Positions 26,486 to 35,288 of a stretch of 64,000 nt of DNA are shown here, in pieces. The DNA lies in contig JAXLXE010000001.1 of the NCBI GenBank assembly GCA_046328115.1, positions 682,001 to 746,000 on the forward strand, given 5' to 3'. Source of the stretch: JAXLXE01 sp046328115 (GTDB lineage Bacteria; Chloroflexota; UBA6077; JACCZL01). Every line of letters starts with the position of its first letter. Position 1 is the stretch's first letter. A program made the position numbers and the translations under genes. Below the pieces are notes generated by a model that had not been told where the DNA came from, made no database searches, and saw only the letters and a list, made by a program, of their open reading frames with translations.

Positions 26486-27774
26486 TCAATCCCGAGACGC
26501 GCGAAGGCCACGTGGATGTTCTTCAGGTGGTGCTCCAGCTTGAAGCACTCCGCGAGTCGTTCTGGCGAAAGGCGGTCTGCGACGCGCTGGTCCGCGGCCA
26601 GATTGGCGTGCAGCGTGCCGTCGCGCCGCCAGACGCGCTTCGCGTGCTCCTGAACGATCAGGTACGCATCATTGCGCTGCATTCCGGACTCCACCAGCGC
26701 AAGCAGGACCCGCTCTGAGAAGATGAGTCCGCCCGTGGACTCCAGGTTCTCCCGCATCCGCTCCGGAAACACGTCGAGCCCCTCGACGATTCGGGTGAAC
26801 ACGCTGAGCATGTAGTCCAGGGCCAGGCAGGCATCCGGCAGGATGATTCGTTCAGCGGAGGAGTGGCTTATGTCGCGCTCGTGCCAGAGTGCCACATCTT
26901 CAAGCGCGGGAATGGCGGCTGCGCGGACGATCCTGGCCAACCCGCAGATGCGCTCCGCGAGCTCCGGGTTGCGCTTGTGGGGCATGGAAGACGACCCTTG
27001 CTGGCCGGCAGAAAAAGGCTCCGCCACCTCCGAGACTTCCGTGCGCTGTAGCGACCGTATCTCTGTGGCCATCATGTCCAGGGTGCTGGCGACGACCGCC
27101 AGAGCGGCGACGAACGCGGCGTGCCGATCTCTCTGGAGGATCTGCGTGGAAACCTCGGCCGCGGCCAGGCCCAGCCGCGAGCAGACGCTCTCCTCCACGT
27201 GCGCGGGCACGTTGGCGTGCGTTCCCACGGCGCCAGAGATCTTGCCCACGGCGATCTCCGCGCGGGCGGCGATCAGTCGAGCGCGATCGCGGCGAAGCAT
27301 GGCAACCCACATGGCGAGCTTGTGGCCGAAGGTGGTGGGTTCCGCGTGAATCCCGTGGGAGCGCCCGATGCAGACAGTATCGCGGTGCGCGCGGGCCTGC
27401 ACGGTAACGGCCGCCTCTAATTTCTCGACGCCAACGATCAGACGATCGGCAGCGTCAACGAGCTGGAGCGATGTCGCCGTATCCCAAACGTCCGAAGATG
27501 TGAGGCCGAAGTGGATGAAGCGCCCGGCCTCACCGGCACTCTCGGCCATAGAGCGAACGAAGGCGATGACATCGTGGCGGGTCTCGGCAAAGATCTCTGC
27601 CATGCGCTGCGCGGATGGTCGGGCCGCGCGGATGGGCCCCAGCGCCTCCTCGGGAACAACGCCAAGCTCAGCCCAGGCCTCGCAGACGGCAACTTCGACA
27701 CGGCGCCAGCACTCGTACTTGTGCTCGTCTGACCAGATCCTGGTCATCTCCGGGTTGGAATACCGCGGGATCAA
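26482..27774 (-). CDS. purB: Adenylosuccinate lyase
   Basis: 430 residues, normal length. Catalyses two beta-eliminations in purine synthesis (SAICAR to AICAR, adenylosuccinate to AMP). The family N-terminus IPRYSNPEM is present, followed by TSSDVWDTA and GRSHGIHAEPTTFG with the conserved His, and the signature loop SSSMPHKRNP. The start is TTG 27774 because conservation begins exactly there; no ribosome-binding site is visible. guaA lies just downstream on the same strand, grouping the AMP and GMP branches. Confidence 0.95.
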   Translation of the reverse strand: MIPRYSNPEMTRIWSDEHKYECWRRVEVAVCEAWAELGVVPEEALGPIRAARPSAQRMAEIFAETRHDVIAFVRSMAESAGEAGRFIHFGLTSSDVWDTATSLQLVDAADRLIVGVEKLEAAVTVQARAHRDTVCIGRSHGIHAEPTTFGHKLAMWVAMLRRDRARLIAARAEIAVGKISGAVGTHANVPAHVEESVCSRLGLAAAEVSTQILQRDRHAAFVAALAVVASTLDMMATEIRSLQRTEVSEVAEPFSAGQQGSSSMPHKRNPELAERICGLARIVRAAAIPALEDVALWHERDISHSSAERIILPDACLALDYMLSVFTRIVEGLDVFPERMRENLESTGGLIFSERVLLALVESGMQRNDAYLIVQEHAKRVWRRDGTLHANLAADQRVADRLSPERLAECFKLEHHLKNIHVAFARLGID

Positions 27775-27834
27775 CTTGACTTGCTCGCGCTACCGGCGTT
27801 CTGCCTGGCGTCGGCTTCTTTGACGCTCATGCGC

Positions 27835-29406
27835 TCACTCCCATTCGATGGTGCCCGGCGGCTTTGAGGTGATGTCGTAGACCACACGGTTCACACCGCT
27901 TACCTCGTTCACGATGCGGTTTGAGATTCGGGCGAGCACCTCATGGTCGATCCGCCCCCAGTCCGCCGTCATGCCGTCATCCGACGTGACGATCCGCACG
28001 GCCACCAGATTCCCGTACGTCCGGAAGTCACCCATGACGCCCACCGTGCGGAGGGGCGTCAGGACCGCGAAGCTCTGCCAGACGGCACGGTACAACCCGG
28101 CGGAACGGATCTCCTCCTGGACCACCAGATCTGCCGACCGCAGCATCTCGAGTCGCTCCTCCGTGACATCCCCCAGAATGCGGATGGCAAGCCCGGGACC
28201 GGGGAACGGCTGGCGCCAGACCATGGAATCCGGCAGCCCAAGCTCTGTCCCGACACGGCGGACCTCGTCCTTGAAAAGGTAGCGAAGGGGCTCTACCAGC
28301 TTGAAGTGCATGTCCTTGGGCAAGCCGCCGACATTGTGATGGGTCTTGATCTTCGAGGCGGAACGGGTCTCGGGGGTGGTGCTCTCGATCACGTCAGGAT
28401 AGAGCGTGCCCTGGGCCAGGAAGTCGATCTGGCCCAGCTTCCGCGCCTCCTCCGTGAAGACGCTGATGAACTCGTTCCCAATGATGACGCGCTTCTCCTC
28501 AGGATCGGTCACGCTATTGAGGCGACCCAGGAACCTGTCTGCCGCATCCACGAAGCGGAAGTTCACCTTCATGTGTCGCTCAAACGTGCCGATGGCCTCC
28601 TGAGCCTCGCCCGCTCGCAACAGGCCGTTGTCCACAAACACGCAGGTGAGCTGATCACCCACGGCGCGGTGGATGAGCGTGGCGGCCACCGCAGAATCGA
28701 CACCGCCGGATAGCGCGCAGATGACTTTGCCGTTCCCGACGGTCTGCCGGACGTCGGAGACGGCTTGCTCCACGTACGAGCCCGGCGTCCATGACGCCTG
28801 GCAACCACAGACGCCGAACAGGAAGTTCCCGATGATCTCGCTGCCCAGCGGCGTGTGCGCGACCTCTGGATGGAACTGGATGCCGATGCGGCCGCGGTCA
28901 TCGGCCATGGCCGCGGTGGGGCTGTTCCCGCTCTTCGCGATGGCCCGGAACCCGGCCGGAAGCGACGCGATGTGGTCTCCATGGCTCATCCAGACCGGGA
29001 ACTCCGCCGGTAGCCCGCTGAAGATGCCGCCAGACCGATCCGCGGCGGCGAGCGTTGCATGGCCATACTCGCGCCGTGAGCTAGGGGTCACCTGGCCGCC
29101 GAGCTGGTGTGCAAGCGCCTGCATGCCGTAACAGATGCCCAGGATAGGCACCCCGGATTTGAGGACGGCCTCTGGGATCAACGGCGCCCCGGGATCGTAC
29201 ACGCTGGCCGGACCGCCGCTGAGGACGTAGCCGCGCGGCCTGAGCGCCGCGAGTTTGGCTGGCGCTACGTCGTGCGGCAGAAGCTCGCAGTACACGTTCT
29301 GCTCGCGGATGCGTCGGGCGATGAGCTGGCTGTATTGGGACCCAAAGTCGATGATCGCGATGCAGTCCCGGCCGCCGCTCGCCGACCCAAGCGGGGATTC
29401 AGTCAA
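27835..29406 (-). CDS. guaA: GMP synthase (glutamine-hydrolysing)
   Basis: 523 residues, full two-domain enzyme that converts XMP to GMP with ammonia from glutamine. The class I amidotransferase has nucleophile Cys92 in GICYGMQAL and FHPEVAHT for the His/Glu pair. The ATP-pyrophosphatase domain has the P-loop ALSGGVDSAV. The C-terminal dimerisation domain ends in KPPGTIEWE, the family terminus. Start TTG 29406 is supported by GGGAG seven bases upstream. It is transcribed leftward with purB next; the 60-base gap to purB is unremarkable. Confidence 0.97.
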   Translation of the reverse strand: MTESPLGSASGGRDCIAIIDFGSQYSQLIARRIREQNVYCELLPHDVAPAKLAALRPRGYVLSGGPASVYDPGAPLIPEAVLKSGVPILGICYGMQALAHQLGGQVTPSSRREYGHATLAAADRSGGIFSGLPAEFPVWMSHGDHIASLPAGFRAIAKSGNSPTAAMADDRGRIGIQFHPEVAHTPLGSEIIGNFLFGVCGCQASWTPGSYVEQAVSDVRQTVGNGKVICALSGGVDSAVAATLIHRAVGDQLTCVFVDNGLLRAGEAQEAIGTFERHMKVNFRFVDAADRFLGRLNSVTDPEEKRVIIGNEFISVFTEEARKLGQIDFLAQGTLYPDVIESTTPETRSASKIKTHHNVGGLPKDMHFKLVEPLRYLFKDEVRRVGTELGLPDSMVWRQPFPGPGLAIRILGDVTEERLEMLRSADLVVQEEIRSAGLYRAVWQSFAVLTPLRTVGVMGDFRTYGNLVAVRIVTSDDGMTADWGRIDHEVLARISNRIVNEVSGVNRVVYDITSKPPGTIEWE

Positions 29407-29594
29407 TGATGGGCTCCCCTCGTACTGTTGCGCGGCGCCATCGCCCGGACAACCAGCCGTTCAATGGTCTGGTAGACGGAACTGTGGTGGAATCCGCAGC
29501 CGCATCGCAATGCCCAATCAGGCAGAAACGAGCGGATGCAGAGCCGCAGGAAACGAGTTCTGTTAGGTTGTCGCACGCGGCTATGGTAGCCTTT

Positions 29595-29628
29595 GGATCG
29601 GATACCCGCGGGGTGCGCGGGCCGATCC
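29595..29628. other. Strong hairpin in the leader of the polysaccharide gene run
   Basis: Two nested stems: GGATCGG (29595-29601) pairs with CCGATCC (29622-29628), and CCCGCG (29605-29610) pairs with CGCGGG (29616-29621), with a three-base bulge. It lies 15 bases before ATG 29644 and just after a possible -10 (TATGGT, 29582-29587). It may be a 5' leader structure. The rest of the 29407-29643 gap shows no convincing gene. Confidence 0.55.
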
Positions 29629-29643
29629 GGGCCGAGAAGGACC

Positions 29644-30396
29644 ATGGTCGTCAGTAGCGGGAATCCCAGCAGCGTCGGCAGCGCGGCGGACTCCGAGCTT
29701 TCGCGCGTGCGAGAGTACTACGCGGCGCGCGACCAGGATGGTCTGCATCGCCGGTACTCTCCCTTCAATCCTGGCCACCTTCTGGGTATGCAGCAGCTCG
29801 AGCGCGCCATGCTGGCGGCGATTGATCGCGAGGCTGCCGCACCGTTGGCCGACCTGGAGATCCTAGACGTGGGCTGCGGCGACGGGTGGTTCTTGCGTAG
29901 GCTTGCGAGTCTCGGTGCGACGCGGTCTCGGCTCCACGGCGTAGACGCTATCGAGGCGCGCGTGGCATCCAGCCGCGCGGCTGACGGGGGATTGGACGTA
30001 TGCCTCTCGGACGGAGCGCATCTGCCGTTCGGGGATGGCCGGTTCGATCTGATCGTCCAGATGATGGTGCTGTCATCCGTGCTCGACGGCGACAAGCAGC
30101 GCGCGCTGGCGGGCGAGATGTCCCGCGTGCTGGCACCAAACGGCGTGATCCTGTCCTACGACTTCCGAATCGCGCGGGATCGGGCGAATACGCGAGCCGT
30201 TCGACGGCGAGATCTGGAAGCACTGTTCCCAGGGTTCGCGTGTACGGCGCGCTCCGTGACGCTGCTCCCGCCACTGGCGCGGGCGCTGGCCCCGTATAGT
30301 TGGGCGCTGTGCGAGATGTTGTCGCTGCTGCCCGTCCTGCGTGGGCATGAGCTAGCCGTGCTCCGTAGAAACGGGGACGCGCCGAGGGGGAATTGA
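29644..30396 (+). CDS. Class I SAM-dependent methyltransferase
   Basis: 250 residues. SAM-binding motif I is ILDVGCGDGWFLRRL near residue 75; motif II/III follows with LHGVDAIEARV, LPFGDGRFDLIV, and a later VLAPNGVILSYDF. The fold is complete; the substrate is unknown, but position at the head of the polysaccharide region suggests O-methylation of a sugar or lipid carrier. ATG 29644 has AAGGA just upstream. Its TGA overlaps the next gene's TTG start (TTGA), so the two are coupled. Confidence 0.85.
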   Translation: MVVSSGNPSSVGSAADSELSRVREYYAARDQDGLHRRYSPFNPGHLLGMQQLERAMLAAIDREAAAPLADLEILDVGCGDGWFLRRLASLGATRSRLHGVDAIEARVASSRAADGGLDVCLSDGAHLPFGDGRFDLIVQMMVLSSVLDGDKQRALAGEMSRVLAPNGVILSYDFRIARDRANTRAVRRRDLEALFPGFACTARSVTLLPPLARALAPYSWALCEMLSLLPVLRGHELAVLRRNGDAPRGN

Positions 30397-31601
30397 GGCA
30401 CGTGATTGCCCCGAAGCCCGCGCTGGAGGGAGGGACGCCCATCCGCGCCGAGCGCCTGCCATTTCACCGCCCCTGCATCGAGGACGACGAGATCCAAGAG
30501 GTTGTGGAGACTCTCCGGGGTGGTTGGCTCACCACAGGCCCGCGGGTAAAGCGCCTCGAGCAGGCCGTCGCCGAGTACGTGGGGGTGAAGCACGCGGTGG
30601 CGGTGAACTCCGCCACGGCGGCGCTCCACCTGGCGCTAGACGCCGTGGGCATCCGAGAAGGGGATGAAGTCATCATCCCAACGAACACGTTCACGGCGAC
30701 GGGCGAGGTGGTCACGTACATGCGCGCACACCCGGTGCTCGCCGACGTGGAGCGCGACACGCTCAACCTGGATCCTGACGCGGTGGAGCGAGCAGTCACC
30801 GGGCGCACGCGCGCCATCATCAGCGTAGATATCGCCGGCGTTCCGTGCGATTACGACGCGCTCCGTGCCATCGCCAAGGCGCACAACCTGGCACTCATTG
30901 ATGACGCGGCCCACGCCATTCCCTCGCGCTACAAGGGTGAACCCGTCGGCAAACAAGCAGATCTCACCGCGTTGAGCTTCTACGTGACCAAGCCGCTGGC
31001 AACCGGCGAGGGCGGCATGCTCCTCACCGACAATCCGGCCTATGCGGAGCGCGCAGCGATCATGAGCCTGCACGGCATGAGCCGCGACGCCTGGAAGCGG
31101 TATTCATCCGAGGGCAGCTGGTACTACGAAGTGGTAGCGCCTGGCTTCAAGTACAACCTGACGGACGTGGCGGCGGCGCTGGGACTGCGCCAGCTCGCCA
31201 AACAGGAGCGGTTTCTGGCTATCCGCACCTCCATCGCGGAGCGCTACAACCGGGCGTTCGCGGACATGCCGGAGCTGCAGGCCCCCACGGTCCCCGCCTA
31301 CGCGTCCACTTCGTGGCACCTGTACATCCTACGGCTGAACCTGGATCGGCTGAACGTTACCCGTGACCAGTTCGTAAAGGCACTCGCCGCGGAGAACATT
31401 GGCGCAAGTGTGCACTTCATCCCACTGCATTGCCACCCCTGGTACCGAGAGACGTACGGCTACAGCGAACGCGCGTTCCCAGTGGCCATGGACGAGTACC
31501 GGCGGATGCTATCCTTGCCGATCTTTCCGGGCATGACCGACGCTGACGCGGACGACGTGACCGCGGCGGTACGAAAGCTCGTGGCACACTTCCGCCGCTG
31601 A
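30393..31601 (+). CDS. DegT/DnrJ/EryC1/StrS sugar aminotransferase
   Basis: 402 residues. PLP-dependent transamination of a nucleotide-linked keto-sugar. Family features: LRGGWLTTGPRVKRLEQAVA, VNSATAALHLAL, LIDDAAHAIPS and the internal aldimine lysine Lys200 in SFYVTKPLATGEGG. The start is TTG 30393, overlapping the methyltransferase stop, with a purine-rich GAGGGGG before it. Together with the next gene it suggests that an amino sugar starts or decorates the repeat unit. The exact substrate cannot be inferred. Confidence 0.93.
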   Translation: MRHVIAPKPALEGGTPIRAERLPFHRPCIEDDEIQEVVETLRGGWLTTGPRVKRLEQAVAEYVGVKHAVAVNSATAALHLALDAVGIREGDEVIIPTNTFTATGEVVTYMRAHPVLADVERDTLNLDPDAVERAVTGRTRAIISVDIAGVPCDYDALRAIAKAHNLALIDDAAHAIPSRYKGEPVGKQADLTALSFYVTKPLATGEGGMLLTDNPAYAERAAIMSLHGMSRDAWKRYSSEGSWYYEVVAPGFKYNLTDVAAALGLRQLAKQERFLAIRTSIAERYNRAFADMPELQAPTVPAYASTSWHLYILRLNLDRLNVTRDQFVKALAAENIGASVHFIPLHCHPWYRETYGYSERAFPVAMDEYRRMLSLPIFPGMTDADADDVTAAVRKLVAHFRR

Positions 31602-31639
31602 CCCGTGGTCGCAGTCCACTGGGTCTACGAGGGCGCGCG

Positions 31640-32278
31640 ATGGGTACCCACGGCCCACCAAGCTTGATGGCAGGCGGCAGCGGGGCAGCAGCCAAGCGGG
31701 CCTTCGACGCCGTAGTGGCGGCTCTTGGCCTGGCCGTGTTGTCCCCGTTCCTCGTGGTGACCGGCCTGGCTGTGCGCCTTGACTCACCCGGCCCGGCCGT
31801 TTACCGCGCCAGGCGAACGGGGCTCCATGGTGCTGAATTCCAGATGTTGAAGTTTCGGACCATGCGAGCGGATGCGTCTACGGCCGGTCCACGGATCACC
31901 ACCGGCGGCGACTCCCGAGTGACCAGGGTTGGCCGCTTGCTCCGCGGCGCCCGGCTGGACGAGCTGCCGCAACTGTGGAACGTGCTGCGCGGCGACATGA
32001 GCCTCGTGGGGCCCCGGCCGGAGGATCCATACTACGTGGCCCGATACACACCGGAGCAGAGGCGTGTCCTGTCCGTACGGCCCGGGATCACCAGCGCCGC
32101 GGCACTGTACTTCCACGACGAATCACGACTTCTAACTGGCCCCGACTGGGAGCAGGTCTACCTCACCGAGGTCATGCCGGGCAAGATCGTCATGGACCTG
32201 GAGTACGTCGATCGCTGGTCGTTTGGGTCGGATCTGCGCATCCTGTGGCTCACGCTCCGGCACGCAATTGGCGCATAA
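31640..32278 (+). CDS. Short monotopic phosphoglycosyl transferase (initiating sugar transferase)
   Basis: 212 residues, the small PglC/WcaJ-C type. It transfers a phospho-sugar to undecaprenyl phosphate to start repeat-unit assembly. One re-entrant hydrophobic helix (about 20-48) is preceded by AKRAFD. Conserved core: PGPAVYRARRTG, KFRTM, LDELPQLWNVLRGDMSLVGP and RPED. A second, full-length enzyme of the same superfamily lies at 44229. GAGGG precedes ATG 31640. Confidence 0.92.
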   Translation: MGTHGPPSLMAGGSGAAAKRAFDAVVAALGLAVLSPFLVVTGLAVRLDSPGPAVYRARRTGLHGAEFQMLKFRTMRADASTAGPRITTGGDSRVTRVGRLLRGARLDELPQLWNVLRGDMSLVGPRPEDPYYVARYTPEQRRVLSVRPGITSAAALYFHDESRLLTGPDWEQVYLTEVMPGKIVMDLEYVDRWSFGSDLRILWLTLRHAIGA

Positions 32279-32285
32279 CTTGCGC

Positions 32286-35180
32286 ATGAGCGACGTCGCC
32301 GCATCTACCACTCCGCCAACGGCGATCTCCGCACCACCGGGCATTCAAGGCGGCTTCGCCCGGGCGTTGACCAGGCTGGTCCGCGCGATCAGTGTGACCG
32401 AGATCGTCACCGCGCCGGTGGCCGCGCTGGTGCTGCTAATTGCCCCCGACTCATACGGACTCGTGGCGGGAATGGTGGCGGCCGTCCCAGTCCTCACGCG
32501 CCTGCTCGCCACGGGACGTCTGTGGTTAAGAACCCCCTTCGACACCCCGATCGCGCTGATCGTCGCGGGGGCCTGCCTGGGGTGGATTGCGGGGCTGGAC
32601 TTCACCGGCGCTACGCTCCGATTCGGCGGTCTCATTGCGAGTCTGCTGCTGTACGCGGCAGTTTTGGAGCATGCCAGGACGCCGCGGCGGTTGAGGACGC
32701 TCACGGTGGCAGTCACTGTGGCGTTGCTAGTCGCTGCCGCGTTCGTAGTTGTCTCCGTATCCGAGTTCTTGCGAGTAGATCGAGTCCCTGGCCTGGCCGC
32801 CGCCATCAACCGCATCGATGCGGGCGGCACTCTGCGGCTCGTCGCGGCGGACGATTACTTCCTCCAGATGTACAGATTGCGCGCGTCCGGGGTTGGGGCC
32901 ATAGGCGTAGCGGGCCTCGCAGTGGCGGCCGCCTGGATCCTCACGCTGGGGCGAACCCGATGGCGCCTGTTGACGCTTCTGTACGCCGTGATCATGGCGC
33001 TCGTGGTATTCGTCTCGGATAACCGCGGATCGATGCTCGCGGCGGTGATGTCCGTCTCCGCGGTGGCGGTGACGTGGCGCCCAGTATTGCTGCCGATCAT
33101 CCCGGTTGGGCTGGCAGGCATGGTCGGTCTCATCGCGAGCGGCCTCGTGGAGCGGGGAATGAACTTCCGCACCATTGGGCAGCGATTCTGGTTCTGGGAG
33201 AGCAGCCTCTACCTCGCGCGTGAAGTACCCATGACCGGCGCAGGGCTGGGAACGGAGTCGGTGCAGCTCACGTACAAGGCGTACTTCGCTCCCGTCTATC
33301 CACCGTTCAGTCATGCCCACAATATCTATCTCCAGGCGTTGCTCGAGCAGGGGGTGCTTGGCCTGCTGGGCTATGGCCTACTGGGGATCGCGCTCCTGGT
33401 GTTGGCGTGGCGCATCCGGAGCATCACCGACTATCGAGCGCAGACAGCGGCGTTGGCGGGGACCGGCGTCACTGCCGCCATGCTCACGGCCGGTTTGAGT
33501 GAGATCGTGGCGCTTACGACGGTGGGTAGCGTGCTTCTATTTGTGGGAATGGGATTGCTGGCGGCCGCAAGCCACACTGGTGTGCAAGCCCCGGCAAGCG
33601 CGAACGCGCGAACTGCATGGCGCTCGCGGTGTCAGAGCGTCATCCGCACCGCTCGCGCTCAGCCGCGCGTGGCGCTCGTGGCCACCGGAGCCGTCCTGGT
33701 CGCCCTTCTCGTCAGCGGCCTCCCGCGGATGATGCTGGTGGGTGCGATGCTCAACGTGGGTACCGTTCAGTTGAACCGTGTGACGATATCAGAGGACACG
33801 TCCAGGCCCCAGCGGCAGGCCGCAATGATGTCTGCGGTTTGGTGGCTTTCAAACGCGGCCAGTCTCTGGGAAACCAACGCCGTGGTCCAGCGCAATCTTG
33901 CGCTCGCGCTCGCGGCACAGCCCGACATACGTCGCGCACGAATTGCCGCCGACCGAGCCCGAGATGCGACGCCGCCGTCCGACGCACTGGGGCAGTTCCA
34001 AGTGGGGCGGGCGTACGTTGCCGTGGCTGGCTGGGCCGAGGCCATCCGTGCCTGGGAGCGGGCCGGCGCCGCGCCGCAACTCCTCCAATTGGGGAACCGG
34101 ATCATTCGCGTCCGAAACTGGGACCAGGCTATCGCCGCCTACACCGCGGCGGCGAATCTCCAGCCGAACAGCAGAGGTGCGTACGAGGGGATTGCCAAGG
34201 CCATCATCGAGCGCGACGGCGGCATGGAGCGTCTCGGGCAGGTCTTGCAGCCGTTGATCGACAAAGGCGGCGCGCGGGCAACTTACGCTCGCCTCCAACT
34301 TGCTCGAAGCTACCGCGAAGCGGGCGCGGTGGCCGAATCGCTTAGCGTAATCGGACGCCTCGAGACGGCCAATCCCTCGCCCGAGCTCGTGCTCGAACGA
34401 GGCCTAACCCTCCTCGCCCTAGGTCGAACGCACGATGCCAACCCCGACTTGTCCCGCAGCGTAGAGCTGTATCCTGGTGATTCAGCGACGATCTTCGCTC
34501 TTGCGTCCGCGAGAGCGGGCATGGGTTACTGCAACGATGCGATCGCACTGGCCCGAGCGGGGATCAGCCGTCTAGATCCGACAAACCGCACCGTGGCCCG
34601 CGGACCCGGGTACGCTGTAATTGGCGACTGTCTGGCAATGATCGGCGAGGTGGACGAAGCACGCGCCAATCTGGCCGAGGGACTGCGTGTGACCCCCGGC
34701 GATCCGCACCTGGCAGACAGCCTCCGCCATCTAGACGCGCGGAAGGTGGGGAACCACATCTTCAACCCCAGCTTCGAATGGTCGGGGTTTTGGCGAAGCG
34801 AACCGGACGGCACCCCGTCCGTCCGAATCGAGGTCGAGACTGGAGTCCCTGACGGCCAGCGAGCGCTCCGAGTGGTAACGCTGGGTACCCGCCCCACTTA
34901 CGCAGCTCAGTTCGCCGGTCACCTGGAACCGGGTCAGCGGTATCGATTCACGGTGAGCTCGCGCTCTGAAGGTCCGTCGGCGGACGCCGCCACCGTCTCC
35001 GTGCTGAATCTGGAGGGAAATCCCCTGGTCGTGGCCGCCGCCGCACAATCAGCACAATGGGAGCTGACCACCCTGGACTTCGTTGCACCTGGCCCCGCGG
35101 TGACCATCGTCATGGGTTTCAGAGAATCGTCCCGCGGCGGGATCGCAATCTTTGACAACGCCACGTTGACCCGTCAGTAG
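32286..35180 (+). CDS. O-antigen ligase/polymerase-like protein with TPRs and a C-terminal jelly-roll
   Basis: 964 residues. Residues about 25-435 hold eleven or so spans with the Wzy/WaaL signature HAHNIYLQALLEQGVLGLLG near 345. A further span lies near 470. Residues about 530-815 are TPR-like helical repeats (QFQVGRAYVAVAGWAEAIRA, AIAAYTAAANLQPNSRGAYE). The last 140 residues, from NHIFNPSFEW, look like a CBM4/9-type jelly-roll that would sit outside the cell. Such enzymes polymerise or ligate lipid-linked glycan. ATG 32286 has no Shine-Dalgarno; it starts seven bases after the previous stop. Confidence 0.85.
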   Translation: MSDVAASTTPPTAISAPPGIQGGFARALTRLVRAISVTEIVTAPVAALVLLIAPDSYGLVAGMVAAVPVLTRLLATGRLWLRTPFDTPIALIVAGACLGWIAGLDFTGATLRFGGLIASLLLYAAVLEHARTPRRLRTLTVAVTVALLVAAAFVVVSVSEFLRVDRVPGLAAAINRIDAGGTLRLVAADDYFLQMYRLRASGVGAIGVAGLAVAAAWILTLGRTRWRLLTLLYAVIMALVVFVSDNRGSMLAAVMSVSAVAVTWRPVLLPIIPVGLAGMVGLIASGLVERGMNFRTIGQRFWFWESSLYLAREVPMTGAGLGTESVQLTYKAYFAPVYPPFSHAHNIYLQALLEQGVLGLLGYGLLGIALLVLAWRIRSITDYRAQTAALAGTGVTAAMLTAGLSEIVALTTVGSVLLFVGMGLLAAASHTGVQAPASANARTAWRSRCQSVIRTARAQPRVALVATGAVLVALLVSGLPRMMLVGAMLNVGTVQLNRVTISEDTSRPQRQAAMMSAVWWLSNAASLWETNAVVQRNLALALAAQPDIRRARIAADRARDATPPSDALGQFQVGRAYVAVAGWAEAIRAWERAGAAPQLLQLGNRIIRVRNWDQAIAAYTAAANLQPNSRGAYEGIAKAIIERDGGMERLGQVLQPLIDKGGARATYARLQLARSYREAGAVAESLSVIGRLETANPSPELVLERGLTLLALGRTHDANPDLSRSVELYPGDSATIFALASARAGMGYCNDAIALARAGISRLDPTNRTVARGPGYAVIGDCLAMIGEVDEARANLAEGLRVTPGDPHLADSLRHLDARKVGNHIFNPSFEWSGFWRSEPDGTPSVRIEVETGVPDGQRALRVVTLGTRPTYAAQFAGHLEPGQRYRFTVSSRSEGPSADAATVSVLNLEGNPLVVAAAAQSAQWELTTLDFVAPGPAVTIVMGFRESSRGGIAIFDNATLTRQ

Positions 35181-35288
35181 ACCGCGGCCGGGCCCGACCC
35201 TTCCGACGTGCCGGCCACGTTTCCCATGTGACCACCGATCCGCTCGAACCGATCGGCCGTCACTCTGACCACGTTGCGGGATGCAGGC

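Noticed and set aside
29403..29657. Two short open frames in the gap before the methyltransferase
   Set aside because: Both are rich in Arg, Ser and His with no conserved look; the region reads better as leader and promoters.
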